Positions 10,179-22,270 of a DNA stretch of 64,000 nucleotides are shown piece by piece. The notes under the pieces are model-generated. The model searched no databases. It was not told where the DNA came from and saw only the letters and a program-made list of their open reading frames with translations. The DNA comes from Rahnella sp. AA. Lineage in GTDB: Bacteria > Pseudomonadota > Gammaproteobacteria > Enterobacterales > Enterobacteriaceae. A program made the translations under genes and the position numbers. Location: assembly GCF_002834385.1 (NCBI RefSeq), contig NZ_PITQ01000008.1, positions 228,754 through 292,753 on the forward strand. The letters run 5' to 3'. Within the stretch, counting starts at the first letter, position 1, and each line of letters starts with the position of its first letter.

Positions 10179-10742
10179 ATGACAAAGCGATTTTTAGGTG
10201 CCGCAATGCTGATTGCTGCCAGCCTGCTGGCAGGTTGCAACCAGCTGACGCAGTACACAATCAGTGAACAGCAGGTCAACGACTACCTGCAAAAGAATAA
10301 TAACTTCGAGAAGCAGTTAGGTGTACCGGGGCTGGTCGATGCGAAACTGGTTCTGACAAACCTCAGCAGCCAGATTGGCCGCGCAGAGCCGGGTGTTGCG
10401 ATCCTGACCGGTGATGCCCATGTCGATATCTCGTCATTGTTCGGCCCGCAGAAGGCCGATATGCGTCTGACGCTGAAAGCACATCCGAGTTATGACCGTG
10501 AAAAAGGCGCGATTTTCCTCAAAGACATGCAGGTGACGGATTACACCATCAAACCGGAAAAAATGGACAGCGTCATGAAAGGCCTGATGCCTTATCTGAA
10601 TAACTCGCTGAATACCTATTTCAACCAGCGTCCGGCTTATGTGCTTAATGGCGAGCACAGCAAAGGCGAAGCAATGGCGAAAAAACTGGCGAAAGGGATT
10701 GAAGTCAAACCTGGTGAACTGGTGATTCCGTTTACCGACTAA
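10179..10742 (+). CDS. yceB: YceB lipoprotein (DUF1439)
   Basis: The 187-residue product has a lipoprotein signal peptide ending in LLAGC (lipidated C20) and then a DUF1439 domain like E. coli YceB: NQLTQYTISEQQVNDYL, VLTNLSSQIGR.EPG, YFNQRPAYVL and GEAMAKKLAKGIEVKPGE.VIPFTD. It should be a periplasm-facing outer-membrane lipoprotein. Function is unknown. The GTGAGGGAAGA-like sequence before the ATG at 10179 gives a Shine-Dalgarno. It is followed by a very strong terminator. Confidence 0.93.
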   Translation: MTKRFLGAAMLIAASLLAGCNQLTQYTISEQQVNDYLQKNNNFEKQLGVPGLVDAKLVLTNLSSQIGRAEPGVAILTGDAHVDISSLFGPQKADMRLTLKAHPSYDREKGAIFLKDMQVTDYTIKPEKMDSVMKGLMPYLNNSLNTYFNQRPAYVLNGEHSKGEAMAKKLAKGIEVKPGELVIPFTD

Positions 10743-10761
10743 TCCTCAGGAACCGGCCATG

Positions 10762-10798
10762 AAAAAGCCCGGCGTGGTGACTCACCGCCGGGCTTTTT
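10762..10798 (+). terminator. Bidirectional terminator between yceB and ycdY
   Basis: AAAAAGCCCGGCG (10762-10774) pairs perfectly with CGCCGGGCTTTTT (10786-10798). The convergent genes yceB and ycdY flank it, so it can serve both strands. Confidence 0.92.
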
Positions 10799-10816
10799 CA
10801 TGTGTATCTCAAAAAA

Positions 10817-11401
10817 TTACTGGTCGTCCTCTTCGGCGTCTTCCAAATCCGGCGGCAGTTGTTCCTCGAGTTCATCACGCATCACCTGCAAAGCTTCGCG
10901 GCTGATTTCCGACAGCGTGCGGTAAAAACCGCTGGTCGCATGGGCTTCTACTTTACCCAGGAACTTACCGCACCACGGGAACAGGAACTCATCAAACAAG
11001 GTGATCTGCGCGCTGACTTCATCTTCCTGAGACTGATCTTCCAGCCAGGACGCGGCCAGCAGCATAGCGCCGAAATGATCTGCAGGCGACTCCCCTAACG
11101 GCATTCCACGCTGTTGCAGAAAAGTGCGGACATCCATTTCATTTGCGCCTTCGACATAATCGCTGCGGAACGGGGAAACGGCGCATTCCGGACCAACGAA
11201 TAAATGGTTAAATTCACCCGCCAGCGTTTCGGGATTCGCGCTTTGCTGCAAACGGACTAACAGTGCGTCCTGCTCAAGCGGCCAGTGCTCACGCAGTTTA
11301 CCGTCCTGGATCAGGCCAAAAAGCGGAACCAGCAACGGATCCTGCGGCTGACGGTAGAACAAGGTACCCAGCACGCGGCAGACAATAGAAAATTCATTCA
11401 T
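10817..11401 (-). CDS. ycdY: YcdY, TorD/DmsD-family redox enzyme maturation chaperone
   Basis: The 194-residue all-helical protein matches E. coli YcdY (MNEFSI.CRVLG.L.YRQPQDPLLVPLF, GECAVSPFRS-type PECAVSPFRSDYVEGA, LLAASWLEDQS, FPWCGKFLGKVEAHA). It belongs to the TorD/DmsD chaperone family. Published work links E. coli YcdY to activation of the neighbouring zinc phosphatase YcdX. The acidic C-terminal tail (EEQLPPDLEDAEEDDQ) is longer than in E. coli. ycdX is 60 bases upstream on the same strand, consistent with the ghrA-ycdX-ycdY operon. Confidence 0.92.
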   Translation of the reverse strand: MNEFSIVCRVLGTLFYRQPQDPLLVPLFGLIQDGKLREHWPLEQDALLVRLQQSANPETLAGEFNHLFVGPECAVSPFRSDYVEGANEMDVRTFLQQRGMPLGESPADHFGAMLLAASWLEDQSQEDEVSAQITLFDEFLFPWCGKFLGKVEAHATSGFYRTLSEISREALQVMRDELEEQLPPDLEDAEEDDQ

Positions 11402-11461
11402 AACAGTAACCTGATAAGTCGAAGTAAAGGAGTCATCCCCGGCAATGTGGACGCGACAATG

Positions 11462-12202
11462 TCACAGTTCACTTAATTCGGCAATGGGGGCACGGCCGCG
11501 CTTTTCCAGAAAATCGAGAAAACGGCGCGGGCTGACATTCAGAATCCGGTCTTCCGGGAAATCAATTTCACGCAGAATGCGTTCGCAATGCTCAAAACCG
11601 CCGAGCGAATACGCAATATGCGAATCCGACCCCAGCGCCAGCCAGCCCCCCGCCTCTTTCACCGCCAGCGCGATCGCGCGGCAATTGGGTTCACTTCCCA
11701 CACGTGAATGGATAAAGGATGAGTTATTCAGCTCCAGCGCCACATTGTATTTCGCAGCAGCCGCCGCGATGGCCGGAATATCAATCGGGTATTTCGGGTT
11801 ACCCGGATGCGAAATAATATGCACCTCCCCCCCGGCCATCGCCGCAATCATTGCAGCGGTGTGTGTTTCTTTATCAACAGGTTGCATCACCGGCTCATGA
11901 AAACCGGCAATAATCACGTCGATTTCATTGAGCATCGGACCGGTACAATCAATGTCGCCATTGATGTTTTTGATATTCGCCTCGATCCCGCGCAGGATGC
12001 CAATGCCGTTAACCAGACGCGGCCACACCCGCATATTCATAAAGTGCCAGTAATGCGGCGCATCGGCCATATCAGGGCCATGATCCGTGATGGCAAACAG
12101 CTTAATACCCTTTTCTGCTGCTTCATCAATGTAATCATGCAGTGTGCTGTAAGCGTGCGTGCTGGCGACAGTATGCATATGTAAATCAACCGGGTACGGC
12201 AT
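11462..12202 (-). CDS. ycdX: YcdX, PHP-domain zinc phosphatase
   Basis: The 246-residue protein is a PHP-domain hydrolase with a trinuclear zinc site. Zinc ligands are visible as HMHT (H8, H10), TDHGPD, the Glu in GIEANI, GFHEP, ISHPGNP and GSDSHIAY. E. coli YcdX has 245 residues and is linked to swarming motility and phosphatase activity. It lies between ghrA (68 bases upstream) and ycdY, the conserved operon order. The ATG at 12202 gives the family start [11 protein letters not shown]. Confidence 0.94.
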   Translation of the reverse strand: MPYPVDLHMHTVASTHAYSTLHDYIDEAAEKGIKLFAITDHGPDMADAPHYWHFMNMRVWPRLVNGIGILRGIEANIKNINGDIDCTGPMLNEIDVIIAGFHEPVMQPVDKETHTAAMIAAMAGGEVHIISHPGNPKYPIDIPAIAAAAAKYNVALELNNSSFIHSRVGSEPNCRAIALAVKEAGGWLALGSDSHIAYSLGGFEHCERILREIDFPEDRILNVSPRRFLDFLEKRGRAPIAELSEL

Positions 12203-12270
12203 GTGCTCTCCTTGAAGTTATAAAGCCGTGGCGGGGTAACCACAGCTTTAATAATGTTAGCAGATTAACG

Positions 12271-13212
12271 TTAATAACCCCGGATGAGATCGACCTGCCC
12301 GGCAGGTTCGCGCCCTTCTTCAATCGCAACAATATTGCTGACAATACTGTCCATCGCTTCTTGCGGCAGCGTATCTGCACCAACGTGTGGCGTGATGCTC
12401 ACACGCGGATGCGACCAGAACGGGTGCATCGCCGGCAAGGGTTCTTCGGTGAAGACATCCAGCGTAGCAGCGGCTATTTGCCCGCTGTCCAGCGCCCGCA
12501 ATAAATCACCTTCGGCCAGATGACCGCCACGTCCGAGGTTAATCAGATAGGCATTATGCTGCATATTTGTGAACAGTTGATGATTGAGAATACCCGCGGT
12601 ATGCGGTGTATTCGGCAAGAGATTAATCAGTACTTTACAACCGGTTGAGAACGCAGCCAGCTGATCGTCACCATAGAAACTTTGTACTCCGGCCTGTGAT
12701 TTGGCACTGCGACTCCAGGTGCGCACGGTGAACTGCATACCAGCCAAAGCTTCAGCAACGCTGCTGCCCAGCACACCCGCGCCAAGCACACCGAGGGTAA
12801 AATCGCTGCGTGAATGAGGAACCAGAGCATGCCACTGCTTTTGTTGCTGGAACAGCTGGTATTCATCCATGCGGCGGAAATAGCGCAGCACGGCCGCCAG
12901 CGCATATTCCTGCATTTGCAAAGACATCCCGGTATCTTCAAGCCGCAATAAAGGTACGCCTGCAGGCAATGTCCCGGGCTGATGCTGTTCCTGTGCGAGG
13001 ATGGCATCAACGCCCGCACCGAGGGCAAAAATCCCTTTCAGCGCCGTGCGCGATGCCAGCATGTCATGCGGCGGACGCCATACTAACGCGTAATCCGCCG
13101 GCTGGTCGTCACCGGCTTGCCATACCCGCATATTGGCCTGCGGCAATCTTTTTGTGATGCCGTCAATCCAGAGTTTTGCATCAAATGTAGGGTGGTAAAA
13201 AATAATGTTCAT
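12271..13212 (-). CDS. ghrA: Glyoxylate/hydroxypyruvate reductase A
   Basis: The 313-residue protein is a D-2-hydroxyacid dehydrogenase that reduces glyoxylate and hydroxypyruvate with NADPH in the cytoplasm. The nucleotide-binding motif is VLGAGVLGSS. The catalytic Arg is in NLGRGGHL, the Glu in FTEEPLP and the His in SITPHVGA. The frame stays open to 13332, but ATG 13212 has AGGAGG eight bases upstream and gives 313 residues, against 312 in E. coli GhrA. It is the first gene of ghrA-ycdX-ycdY. Confidence 0.95.
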   Translation of the reverse strand: MNIIFYHPTFDAKLWIDGITKRLPQANMRVWQAGDDQPADYALVWRPPHDMLASRTALKGIFALGAGVDAILAQEQHQPGTLPAGVPLLRLEDTGMSLQMQEYALAAVLRYFRRMDEYQLFQQQKQWHALVPHSRSDFTLGVLGAGVLGSSVAEALAGMQFTVRTWSRSAKSQAGVQSFYGDDQLAAFSTGCKVLINLLPNTPHTAGILNHQLFTNMQHNAYLINLGRGGHLAEGDLLRALDSGQIAAATLDVFTEEPLPAMHPFWSHPRVSITPHVGADTLPQEAMDSIVSNIVAIEEGREPAGQVDLIRGY

Positions 13213-13275
13213 CGCGGTGCCTCCTGTGGACTGATAGATTTCCCTGAATATCATCAGGATGCAACCCTGCGGCTG

Positions 13276-13308
13276 AAAAAAGAACAGGCCCCGGAAATCG
13301 GAGCCTGT
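13276..13308 (-). terminator. Terminator of the POT transporter gene
   Basis: On the minus strand ACAGGCTCCG-ATTTC-CGGGGCCTGT (one G-T pair) is followed by TCTTTTTT. It lies directly after the transporter stop at 13337. Confidence 0.9.
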
Positions 13309-13336
13309 GAAAGGAGTGATTTGCACCGCCATTTTA

Positions 13337-14818
13337 TCAGGCGGCGGCAGGCTCCCGGCGGATCATCCGGCGCAGCAGCGGAATAAGCACCAGCAATACT
13401 ACACCGGTCACGACCGATCCCCAGCCCAGCGCGTTAAAGACTTCGCTGTAACCCGGGTTCGTCAGCGCTGGCGTACTGCCTGCATTCTGCGGCATCAGCC
13501 CAGAAATATAGCTGGCCAGTACCGATGCCACGCCAGTGACCATCATCCAGCATCCCATCATCACGCCCTGATAGCGCGCCGGTGCCAGCTTGCCAATCAT
13601 CGCGTAGCCGATAGGCGAAATCAGCAGCTCACCAATGCTTTGCAGCAAATAGCTGATGGCAATCCATTTAAACGCCACCAGCCCGTCGCCGCCCGCCAGA
13701 TGGATCCCCAGCGGCAGAACCAGCATTCCCAGTCCCATGCAGAATAAAGAAGCCGAGAACTGTGCCGGAACATCAATTTTCCAGCCGCGCTGACGCAATT
13801 TATTGAACCACAGCGCCATCAGCGGGCCGCCAATGACAATCACGAGAGTATTAATGTTCTGGATCCATTGCGGTGCCACACGGATACCGTACACGTTCAG
13901 ATTAATATTGTTTTCGGAGAACAGCATCAGGCCCATTGGCGCCAGCTGGTACAGCGTCCAGAAGACCAGTGATCCCAACGCCAGCAGCAAATAAGCTTTC
14001 ATCCGGCGGCGCTCATCAGCATCACGGTGGCGGAAAGTTACCAGTGCCATCAGTGCAAAAATAATAATACCCAGCGCGACCACAAAGTAACTGCTGAACT
14101 CCGCGTGGGTCAGCAACATACGAATGACCGGCACAAGGATGATTAAAATAGCGATACCAACAGCCATACGGCGCAGCAACTGGCTGCGGCTGACGCCTTT
14201 AAGCGGCGTGCTGATGTCAGCCAGAACCGACCAGCGGGAGAGCGTAACAACCACTGCCGCCACATTGCCGAGCGTAGCGAACAGAAACAGTGCGCGGTAG
14301 TTTTCACTCAGCTGGAAATACCCTGCGACGGCGAAACCGATAAAGAAGCCCAGATTCATCCCGGCATAATTCCACAAAAATGCAGATTCACGGCGGTCAT
14401 CGTCTGGTGCAAACCGCTGCGTCAGCATCATGTTCAGGCAGGTTACATTCAGCCCGCTGCCGGTCAGGAACATCGCCAGCCCCCAGTACAAGCCGGTCAC
14501 GCCTTCCAGCGCAATCAGCGCACAGCCGAAGACCTGCAACACCATGCCGAGTACAAACAGATTACGGTTGCTGAGATATCGCCCGCCGAGATAGCCACCA
14601 AACATATGCAGCCCGTAGTTGAATGCCCCGAAAACGCCCATGATGGCGTTGGCATTATCTTCGCTGAAACCCAGTTTTTTGGTGGCATACAGCACCAGAG
14701 TGGAATACAGCACCGCAAAGCCCAGCGTTGCGAATGTCTGAACGAAAAATAAAGTACCGGCTCCGGCGGGTATCGCCGCCCGATGATGCGGTGCGGTCGT
14801 GCTGTTTAACTGACTCAA
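13337..14818 (-). CDS. Divergent POT-family (proton-dependent oligopeptide) MFS transporter
   Basis: The 493-residue protein has 12-14 predicted membrane segments. It shows POT-family features, including LWNYAGMNLGFFIG (the second family fingerprint region), QSIGELLISPIGYAMIGKLAPARYQGVMMG in the C-terminal half and the large helices between. By family it should import di- or tripeptides with protons. The usual first-helix ExxER motif is absent; the aligned stretch reads VQTFATLGFAVLYS. It is therefore not one of E. coli DtpA-D. It stands alone, with its own terminator and a 396-base upstream region shared with the tRNA genes. Substrate is unknown. Confidence 0.8.
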   Translation of the reverse strand: MSQLNSTTAPHHRAAIPAGAGTLFFVQTFATLGFAVLYSTLVLYATKKLGFSEDNANAIMGVFGAFNYGLHMFGGYLGGRYLSNRNLFVLGMVLQVFGCALIALEGVTGLYWGLAMFLTGSGLNVTCLNMMLTQRFAPDDDRRESAFLWNYAGMNLGFFIGFAVAGYFQLSENYRALFLFATLGNVAAVVVTLSRWSVLADISTPLKGVSRSQLLRRMAVGIAILIILVPVIRMLLTHAEFSSYFVVALGIIIFALMALVTFRHRDADERRRMKAYLLLALGSLVFWTLYQLAPMGLMLFSENNINLNVYGIRVAPQWIQNINTLVIVIGGPLMALWFNKLRQRGWKIDVPAQFSASLFCMGLGMLVLPLGIHLAGGDGLVAFKWIAISYLLQSIGELLISPIGYAMIGKLAPARYQGVMMGCWMMVTGVASVLASYISGLMPQNAGSTPALTNPGYSEVFNALGWGSVVTGVVLLVLIPLLRRMIRREPAAA

Positions 14819-15148
14819 GAATGACCCCTGTCCTTATCTGAGAAATAAACTCTGCTTCAAATGATGACTTGTGCAGTTCTTATACGAAGCATTTTTGTAG
14901 AGGGCATGGTTATACCGCCATAAGAGATGTTTTCCACAACATATCTTGCTATTTAGCCGTAACAAAAAGTGTTTGTCGGATAATTGTGCTTTTATGCAAA
15001 AAATCTACTTATTTATTCATTTTTATAAGCAAAATTAATCACGCAGGGGAACAGCCTGCCGGGCGCTCAGGCTTTGAGCAGCTTTTGTTCTGTAAATCAG
15101 CAAATTGCTCTAAGTTTGTGTAAACGGCACGGAACCTGCAAAAGAGGG
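14819..15148. other. Intergenic region between the POT transporter and tRNA-Ser
   Basis: This AT-rich stretch holds the transporter's promoter (minus strand) and the upstream part of the tRNA-Ser promoter. I see no convincing gene, repeat or recognisable operator. Confidence 0.5.
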
Positions 15149-15177
15149 TTGACGCAGAAGCCACTTTTCCCTACATT
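15149..15177 (+). promoter_or_regulatory. Sigma-70 promoter of tRNA-Ser copy 1
   Basis: TTGACG (15149-15154), a 17-base spacer and TACATT (15172-15177), then GC-rich sequence before the tRNA, resemble a strong stable-RNA promoter. Confidence 0.75.
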
Positions 15178-15214
15178 AGCGCCGGTCAGCAGCACTGCGG
15201 TGTGGCTGACAGCT

Positions 15215-15304
15215 GGAGAGGTGTCTGAGTGGCTGAAGGAGCACGCCTGGAAAGTGTGTATATGAGCAATCGTATCGAGGGTTCGAACCCCTCTCTCTCC
15301 ACCA
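15215..15304 (+). tRNA. tRNA-Ser(GGA), copy 1
   Basis: This 90-nt class II tRNA has anticodon GGA (15249-15251), a long variable arm and a genomically encoded CCA. It matches copy 2 through most of the body. The acceptor stem is GGAGAGG/TCTCTCC with a G-T pair at its base, and the base before CCA is A. Other enterobacterial serine tRNAs I recall have G there. Confidence 0.93.
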
Positions 15305-15314
15305 CATTAAAGCC

Positions 15315-15343
15315 AAAGGCCTGGATGAAAATCCGGGCCTTTT
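15315..15343 (+). terminator. Terminator of tRNA-Ser copy 1
   Basis: AAAGGCCTGGAT-GAAA-ATCCGGGCCTTTT, with one G-T pair, directly after the tRNA. Confidence 0.85.
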
Positions 15344-15434
15344 GCTATTCTGCGTTTCGAAAACACGCCTGCCACCGTAATAACCTTCGCCTGAACAGAG
15401 TCTGAGCACCTGAGACAAAACACCGAAAATCTTC

Positions 15435-15463
15435 TTGACCCTTCGCGGCTGTCTCCCTATAGT
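15435..15463 (+). promoter_or_regulatory. Sigma-70 promoter of tRNA-Ser copy 2
   Basis: TTGACC (15435-15440), a 17-base spacer and TATAGT (15458-15463), followed by a GC-rich discriminator. Confidence 0.78.
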
Positions 15464-15499
15464 AGCGCCCCGTTGCAGAGCTTGCGATGCAACGAACAC

Positions 15500-15589
15500 G
15501 GTGAGGTGTCTGAGTGGCTGAAGGAGCACGCCTGGAAAGTGTGTATACGAGAAATCGTATCGAGGGTTCGAACCCCTCCCTCACCGCCA
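15500..15589 (+). tRNA. tRNA-Ser(GGA), copy 2
   Basis: This 90-nt tRNA has anticodon GGA (15534-15536), acceptor stem GGTGAGG/CCTCACC, discriminator G and encoded CCA, as in E. coli serW/serX. It is a separate transcription unit with its own promoter and terminator. Confidence 0.96.
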
Positions 15590-15596
15590 AATTAAA

Positions 15597-15632
15597 GAAA
15601 AAGGGTTCTGATGAAAATCAGAACCCTTTTTC
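15597..15632 (+). terminator. Terminator of tRNA-Ser copy 2
   Basis: A 15-base-pair perfect stem (AAAAAGGGTTCTGAT / ATCAGAACCCTTTTT) around GAAA. It also faces the end of astE on the other strand. Confidence 0.92.
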
Positions 15633-15715
15633 TTTGTGGAGATTAAACCGTTATCTTCCCGTTATTCGTGTTACTGACCGGCGACACATATAAAAGCCGC
15701 CAACGCAGCGGCTGT

Positions 15716-16702
15716 TTAAGCGATAACGGGGACCAGCATCAGACCGGCCCGCAACCCCGTAGCAACGTTCGGATTCGGGAATAACACCCTCTCTTCTTCC
15801 TCTTCGACCTGATAGGTCTTGCCACTTTCTTCTGCCAGCACAAAACCTTTTTTGAATGCCGTAAAATTCAGCGCATCTGCCGGGACAAACAGGCGGAAGT
15901 CTTCTTTTGACCGGATAATATCCTGCACAACGCGGTAATGGATCAACGGTGTCTCTGCTTCCCGCGCGGGCAAAGGTTCACCGCTAACCAGGTTTTCCAG
16001 CGCCCGGCGGATACCGGTGAACTGAGCATGATCGTTGTGGCCAAAGGGCAGCGCCTTGCCCAGTTCCAGCGTGCAGCTGTCCGCCTGAAAAACTTCGCTA
16101 CTGAAATGCGTAAACGTGCCGCCCGGCGAACGATGATGTACCAGCGCATCCAGCCCCGCCGCATCAAGCCATCTGAGCATCGCCTCGCCCTTCGGACGTG
16201 CCTGGAAGGGCAGCAATCCGAAACGAACATGCTTTGAACCGCGGATAGCCGTGTGCAAATCATAATGGAAACGTTGTGTTGCCCCCGCCGCTTTTGCGCT
16301 GCGGTAAAACAACGCCATCACCTGTTCAAGCTCCTGCGCCCGGCGGGTTTCATCAACAGGCGGAATACGCGCGTGCCGGCCGCCAAACATACGGTTCATA
16401 TCCGCATCAACAAAACGCTTATTAATGCGCATTGAGGGAGGATTGCCCAGCAGTACCAGCAACCGGACGCGCAGCTGCCTTTTTGCGTTTAACAGCTCAC
16501 CCACCAGCTGATTTAGCAGCTCAACCGGTGCCGTTTCATTGCCGTGGATACCGGCGGAAATCACCACGGCAACGTCACAAGGCTGGCGCGGGGAGAGTTC
16601 GAGAATACCTTCTCCGCGCCACTGCCAGTCCAGCGTTTCAGTTTGCCCTGCGGGCTCCGTGACAGGTTCTGCCCGAAGCGTCATCGCCAGAAAATCAAAC
16701 AT
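15716..16702 (-). CDS. astE: Succinylglutamate desuccinylase
   Basis: The 328-residue zinc hydrolase performs the last step of the arginine succinyltransferase pathway, N-succinylglutamate to glutamate plus succinate. The AspA/AstE motif GIHGNETAPVE supplies zinc ligands H53 and E56, and the third His is in YDLHTAIR. The catalytic Glu region LELGKALPFGHND follows. The frame stays open to 16747, but ATG 16702 has AAGGAG eight bases upstream, lies 19 bases after the astB stop and gives the family start MFDFL. It is the last gene of astCADBE. Confidence 0.95.
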   Translation of the reverse strand: MFDFLAMTLRAEPVTEPAGQTETLDWQWRGEGILELSPRQPCDVAVVISAGIHGNETAPVELLNQLVGELLNAKRQLRVRLLVLLGNPPSMRINKRFVDADMNRMFGGRHARIPPVDETRRAQELEQVMALFYRSAKAAGATQRFHYDLHTAIRGSKHVRFGLLPFQARPKGEAMLRWLDAAGLDALVHHRSPGGTFTHFSSEVFQADSCTLELGKALPFGHNDHAQFTGIRRALENLVSGEPLPAREAETPLIHYRVVQDIIRSKEDFRLFVPADALNFTAFKKGFVLAEESGKTYQVEEEEERVLFPNPNVATGLRAGLMLVPVIA

Positions 16703-16721
16703 GCGTTCACTCCTTTGAGGC

Positions 16722-18065
16722 TTAGCGCTGGAACGGATAAATAGCACCCAGACCGAGAATATTGGTCAGTTCATCGAGCGCAGCCCGGACTTCCGTCAGC
16801 AGTTGCGGATCGGCCAGATCTTTAGCCTGCATCCGGTCGCGGTAATGCTTATCGACCCAGGCGTTGAGCCGCACAAACTGGCTGTCACTCATCAGGGAAG
16901 CGACATTCACCGCATTCAGTTCATTGCGGTTCAGCGCCACACGCAGGCGCAGGCACGCCGGGCCGCCACCGTTACGCATACTTTCGCGCAGATCAAAGAC
17001 TTCAATCTGATTGATCGGCCCGCCGCTCTCTTTCAGCGCCGATAAATAGGCCCAGACACCGGCATGTTGGCGGGATTCCTCCGGCACCACCAGCAGCATT
17101 TTTCCGTCGGATTTGGTCAGCAACTGGCTGTTAAACAGATAAGTCGCTACCGCATCGTCGAGGGAAACCTTCGACCGCGGCACTTCAATCGGCAGAAAAT
17201 CCAGCTCCAGCGCGGCCATTTTGCGGCGAATGTCTTCCAGCGCTTTGGTGGAATTCACAAACGCCTGTTCATGATGGAAAAGCACGTTACCGTTACTGAC
17301 CGAGATGACGTCATTGTGAAAAACGCCGCTGTCGATAGCGTGCGGGTTTTGCTGAATAAAGACCGTGCGTTTTTCATCAAGCTGATGCAGGCGTGCCACC
17401 GCATCACTGGCTAAGCGGGTCTGGCGCGCCGGATAGCGTACCGGTTCGTTTTCACCGGTGGCCAGCCCGTCGCGCCCGTACACAAAAATCTGCACGCCGG
17501 GTTTATCGTACGCGCCGCATAAACGGTTGTGGTTTGCCGCGCCCTCATCGCCCAGCGCGGTCACCTGTGGCAGTGCGTCGTGGTGCGCGAAATATTTATC
17601 AGCATGGAACGTCGCGTGCAAAATAGCGGATGTGGTATCCGCTTCAATCGCGCGATGGAATTTGTTGTTCAGATTGGCCACGGTGAAATGCACCCGTCCG
17701 TCCGCGCTGTCCGCTGAAGGGGAAACCGTCGCCGCATTTGCCACCCACATAGATGACGCGGAGCTCAGTGACGACAGCAGGCGCGGTGAATAGGCCTGCG
17801 CTTTAGCCAGTACCTCACGATCGCTGCCGCCAAACCCCATCTTGCGCAACGTGCTCAGGTGCGGGCGCTCATGCGGGGGCAAAATGCCTTGTGCAAATCC
17901 CAAATCCGCCAGCGCTTTGATTTTCAGTAAGCCCTGCTTCGCCGCCAGCCGGGGATTAGCGACCGCATTCTGGTTTTTGGTTGACGCCTCGTTGCCAAAC
18001 GACAACCCGGCGTAATGGTGTGTGGGTCCGACTAATCCGTCGAAATTTGCTTCACATCCGGACAT
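16722..18065 (-). CDS. astB: N-succinylarginine dihydrolase
   Basis: At 447 residues it equals E. coli AstB. It converts N2-succinylarginine to N2-succinylornithine, ammonia and CO2. Shared signatures are [57 protein letters not shown] and [13 protein letters not shown], the last holding the catalytic Cys. The fold is the guanidino-modifying pentein propeller. The start at 18065 is eleven bases after astD. Confidence 0.97.
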   Translation of the reverse strand: MSGCEANFDGLVGPTHHYAGLSFGNEASTKNQNAVANPRLAAKQGLLKIKALADLGFAQGILPPHERPHLSTLRKMGFGGSDREVLAKAQAYSPRLLSSLSSASSMWVANAATVSPSADSADGRVHFTVANLNNKFHRAIEADTTSAILHATFHADKYFAHHDALPQVTALGDEGAANHNRLCGAYDKPGVQIFVYGRDGLATGENEPVRYPARQTRLASDAVARLHQLDEKRTVFIQQNPHAIDSGVFHNDVISVSNGNVLFHHEQAFVNSTKALEDIRRKMAALELDFLPIEVPRSKVSLDDAVATYLFNSQLLTKSDGKMLLVVPEESRQHAGVWAYLSALKESGGPINQIEVFDLRESMRNGGGPACLRLRVALNRNELNAVNVASLMSDSQFVRLNAWVDKHYRDRMQAKDLADPQLLTEVRAALDELTNILGLGAIYPFQR

Positions 18066-18076
18066 TCAGCCTCTCC

Positions 18077-20625
<2,549 letters not shown>

Positions 20626-20653
20626 GATGCTTTACCTCATTTATCCTGGAGAT

Positions 20654-21874
20654 TCATACGCACAGGCGGGCGACGGCGTGTTCAAGGCGGTTCAGCCCTT
20701 CTTCGACATCAGCACCCGGAATAATCAGCGAAGGTGCGAAACGCAACACGTTCGGCCCGGCAATCAGGGCGATCAACCCTTCTTCGGCGGCCAGCGTGTT
20801 CAGCTGTTTAGCCTGATCTTTATAACGTTCACTCATGACGGCGCCGAGCAACAAGCCTTGCCCGCGCACTTGGCTGAAGACGTGATGGCGGTCATTAATG
20901 CGTTTCAGCCCCTCGATAAACCACTGATGACGTTTCTGTACGCCGGACAGTACTTCCGGTGTGTTGATCATCCCGAACACCTTGCCGGCCACTGCCGTTG
21001 CCAGCGGGTTACCGCCGTAAGTTGTGCCGTGGGTGCCGGGCTGGAACAGCGCGGCGTAGCGATCCGTGGTCAGCATCGCGCCAATCGGGAAGCCACCGCC
21101 CAATGCTTTGGCACTGGTCAGAATATCCGGCACCACACCGTAATGCTGGTAGGCATACAGCTCGCCGGTGCGGCCCACGCCGGTCTGGACTTCATCGAAA
21201 ATAAGCACGGCCTGATGTTTGTCGCACAGCTCGCGCAGCCCTTGCAGGAATTGCGCATCGGCAGGCACCACGCCGCCTTCGCCCTGAATCGGCTCAACAA
21301 TCACGGCACAGGTACGCGAAGAAATCTGGCTGGCAACGGCGGCCAGATCGTTGAACGGCAGATGGGTAATCGCCGGTGGCAACGGCGCGAAATCTTCAGA
21401 ATATTTCGGCTGGCCGCCAGCGGTGACGGTGAACAACGTGCGGCCGTGGAAGGCGTTTTTGAAGGCAATAATCTCGTTCTTATCGCCACCCGCTTTATGC
21501 CCGTACAACCGCGCCAGTTTGAGCGCCGCTTCGTTCGCTTCCGCACCGGAATTACAGAAAAAGACTTTGTCGGCAAAGGTCGCGTCGATCAGCTGTTTCG
21601 CCAGCCGCAGCACCGGCTCATTGGTATAGCCGTTTCCCAGATGCCAGACCTTATCCGCCTGCTCATGCAGCGTTTTGCGAATTTCCGGATGTGCATGCCC
21701 CAGCGCGTTCACCGCAATACCGCCCGCAAAATCGACATAATCTTTGCCCGCCTGATCCCACAGCCAGGATCCTTCACCCCGTACCGGAATAAACGCGGCA
21801 GGGGCATAAACCGGCACCATCCAGTCATCAAAGTTCTGGCGGCTAACATTTTGCGGCTGCTGTTGGTGTTCCAT
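20654..21874 (-). CDS. astC: Succinylornithine transaminase
   Basis: The 406-residue class III aminotransferase converts N-succinylornithine and 2-oxoglutarate to the semialdehyde and glutamate. The PLP lysine lies in [11 protein letters not shown]; the Asp is in [28 protein letters not shown] and [13 protein letters not shown] are family marks. AstC and biosynthetic ArgD are paralogues; the call rests on its place as first gene of ast. The upstream sigma-54 promoter supports nitrogen-limitation control. Confidence 0.95.
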   Translation of the reverse strand: MEHQQQPQNVSRQNFDDWMVPVYAPAAFIPVRGEGSWLWDQAGKDYVDFAGGIAVNALGHAHPEIRKTLHEQADKVWHLGNGYTNEPVLRLAKQLIDATFADKVFFCNSGAEANEAALKLARLYGHKAGGDKNEIIAFKNAFHGRTLFTVTAGGQPKYSEDFAPLPPAITHLPFNDLAAVASQISSRTCAVIVEPIQGEGGVVPADAQFLQGLRELCDKHQAVLIFDEVQTGVGRTGELYAYQHYGVVPDILTSAKALGGGFPIGAMLTTDRYAALFQPGTHGTTYGGNPLATAVAGKVFGMINTPEVLSGVQKRHQWFIEGLKRINDRHHVFSQVRGQGLLLGAVMSERYKDQAKQLNTLAAEEGLIALIAGPNVLRFAPSLIIPGADVEEGLNRLEHAVARLCV

Positions 21875-22010
21875 ATAAACCTCTTTATTAAGTCTCAGTG
21901 ACTGGCTGAATTCAGGGTGACCGTTTCCGCCCCCCGGACTGGCAGGGAATGCAGTTATTAATTTGTTATTTAAAAGTTAATAAATAATCTCACTCAGTCA
22001 CATCATAGAT

Positions 22011-22026
22011 TGCAGTCTTCGTGCCA
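22011..22026 (-). promoter_or_regulatory. Sigma-54 promoter of astCADBE
   Basis: On the minus strand TGGCACGAAGACTGCA has the invariant -24 GG and -12 GC at exact spacing, against the consensus TGGCACG-N4-TTGCA. Predicted transcription starts near 22001, leaving a leader of about 125 bases before astC. E. coli astC is known to have a sigma-54 promoter. Confidence 0.8.
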
Positions 22027-22235
22027 GCAAAGGGAAAAAGTGAATAAAAAAGGCGACACCCAGAAAAAACAACCACTTAATACCGCCTGTTATTCACTTA
22101 AATTGCATAAAAAATGAATAAAAGAAAAAATCCCCTTTTACAGCAACGAGGGGAAAGGAATGAGTATGCAGGGAATTATTTTGATTTCTGATGGCAGATA
22201 TTGTGCAGGATTGTGATCTGGCGCTGATGCGCTCA

Positions 22236-22270
22236 TGCACCGCGGCAGCACATCGCCCGATATCAGTGCA
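22236..22270. promoter_or_regulatory. Candidate pair of NtrC-like sites upstream of ast
   Basis: TGCACCGCGGCAGCACA (22236-22252, plus) and TGCACTGATATCGGGCG (22254-22270, minus) each have a perfect left half of TGCACY-N4-TRGTGCA and a degenerate right half. They lie about 210-260 bases upstream of the sigma-54 element, a workable enhancer distance. Further TGAAT/ATTCA half-sites at 22041, 22092 and 22114 might be ArgR half-boxes. Confidence 0.4.

Noticed and set aside
21938..21953. TGGCAGGGAATGCAG as a plus-strand sigma-54 promoter
   Set aside because: The distance between GG and GC is two bases too short for sigma-54.
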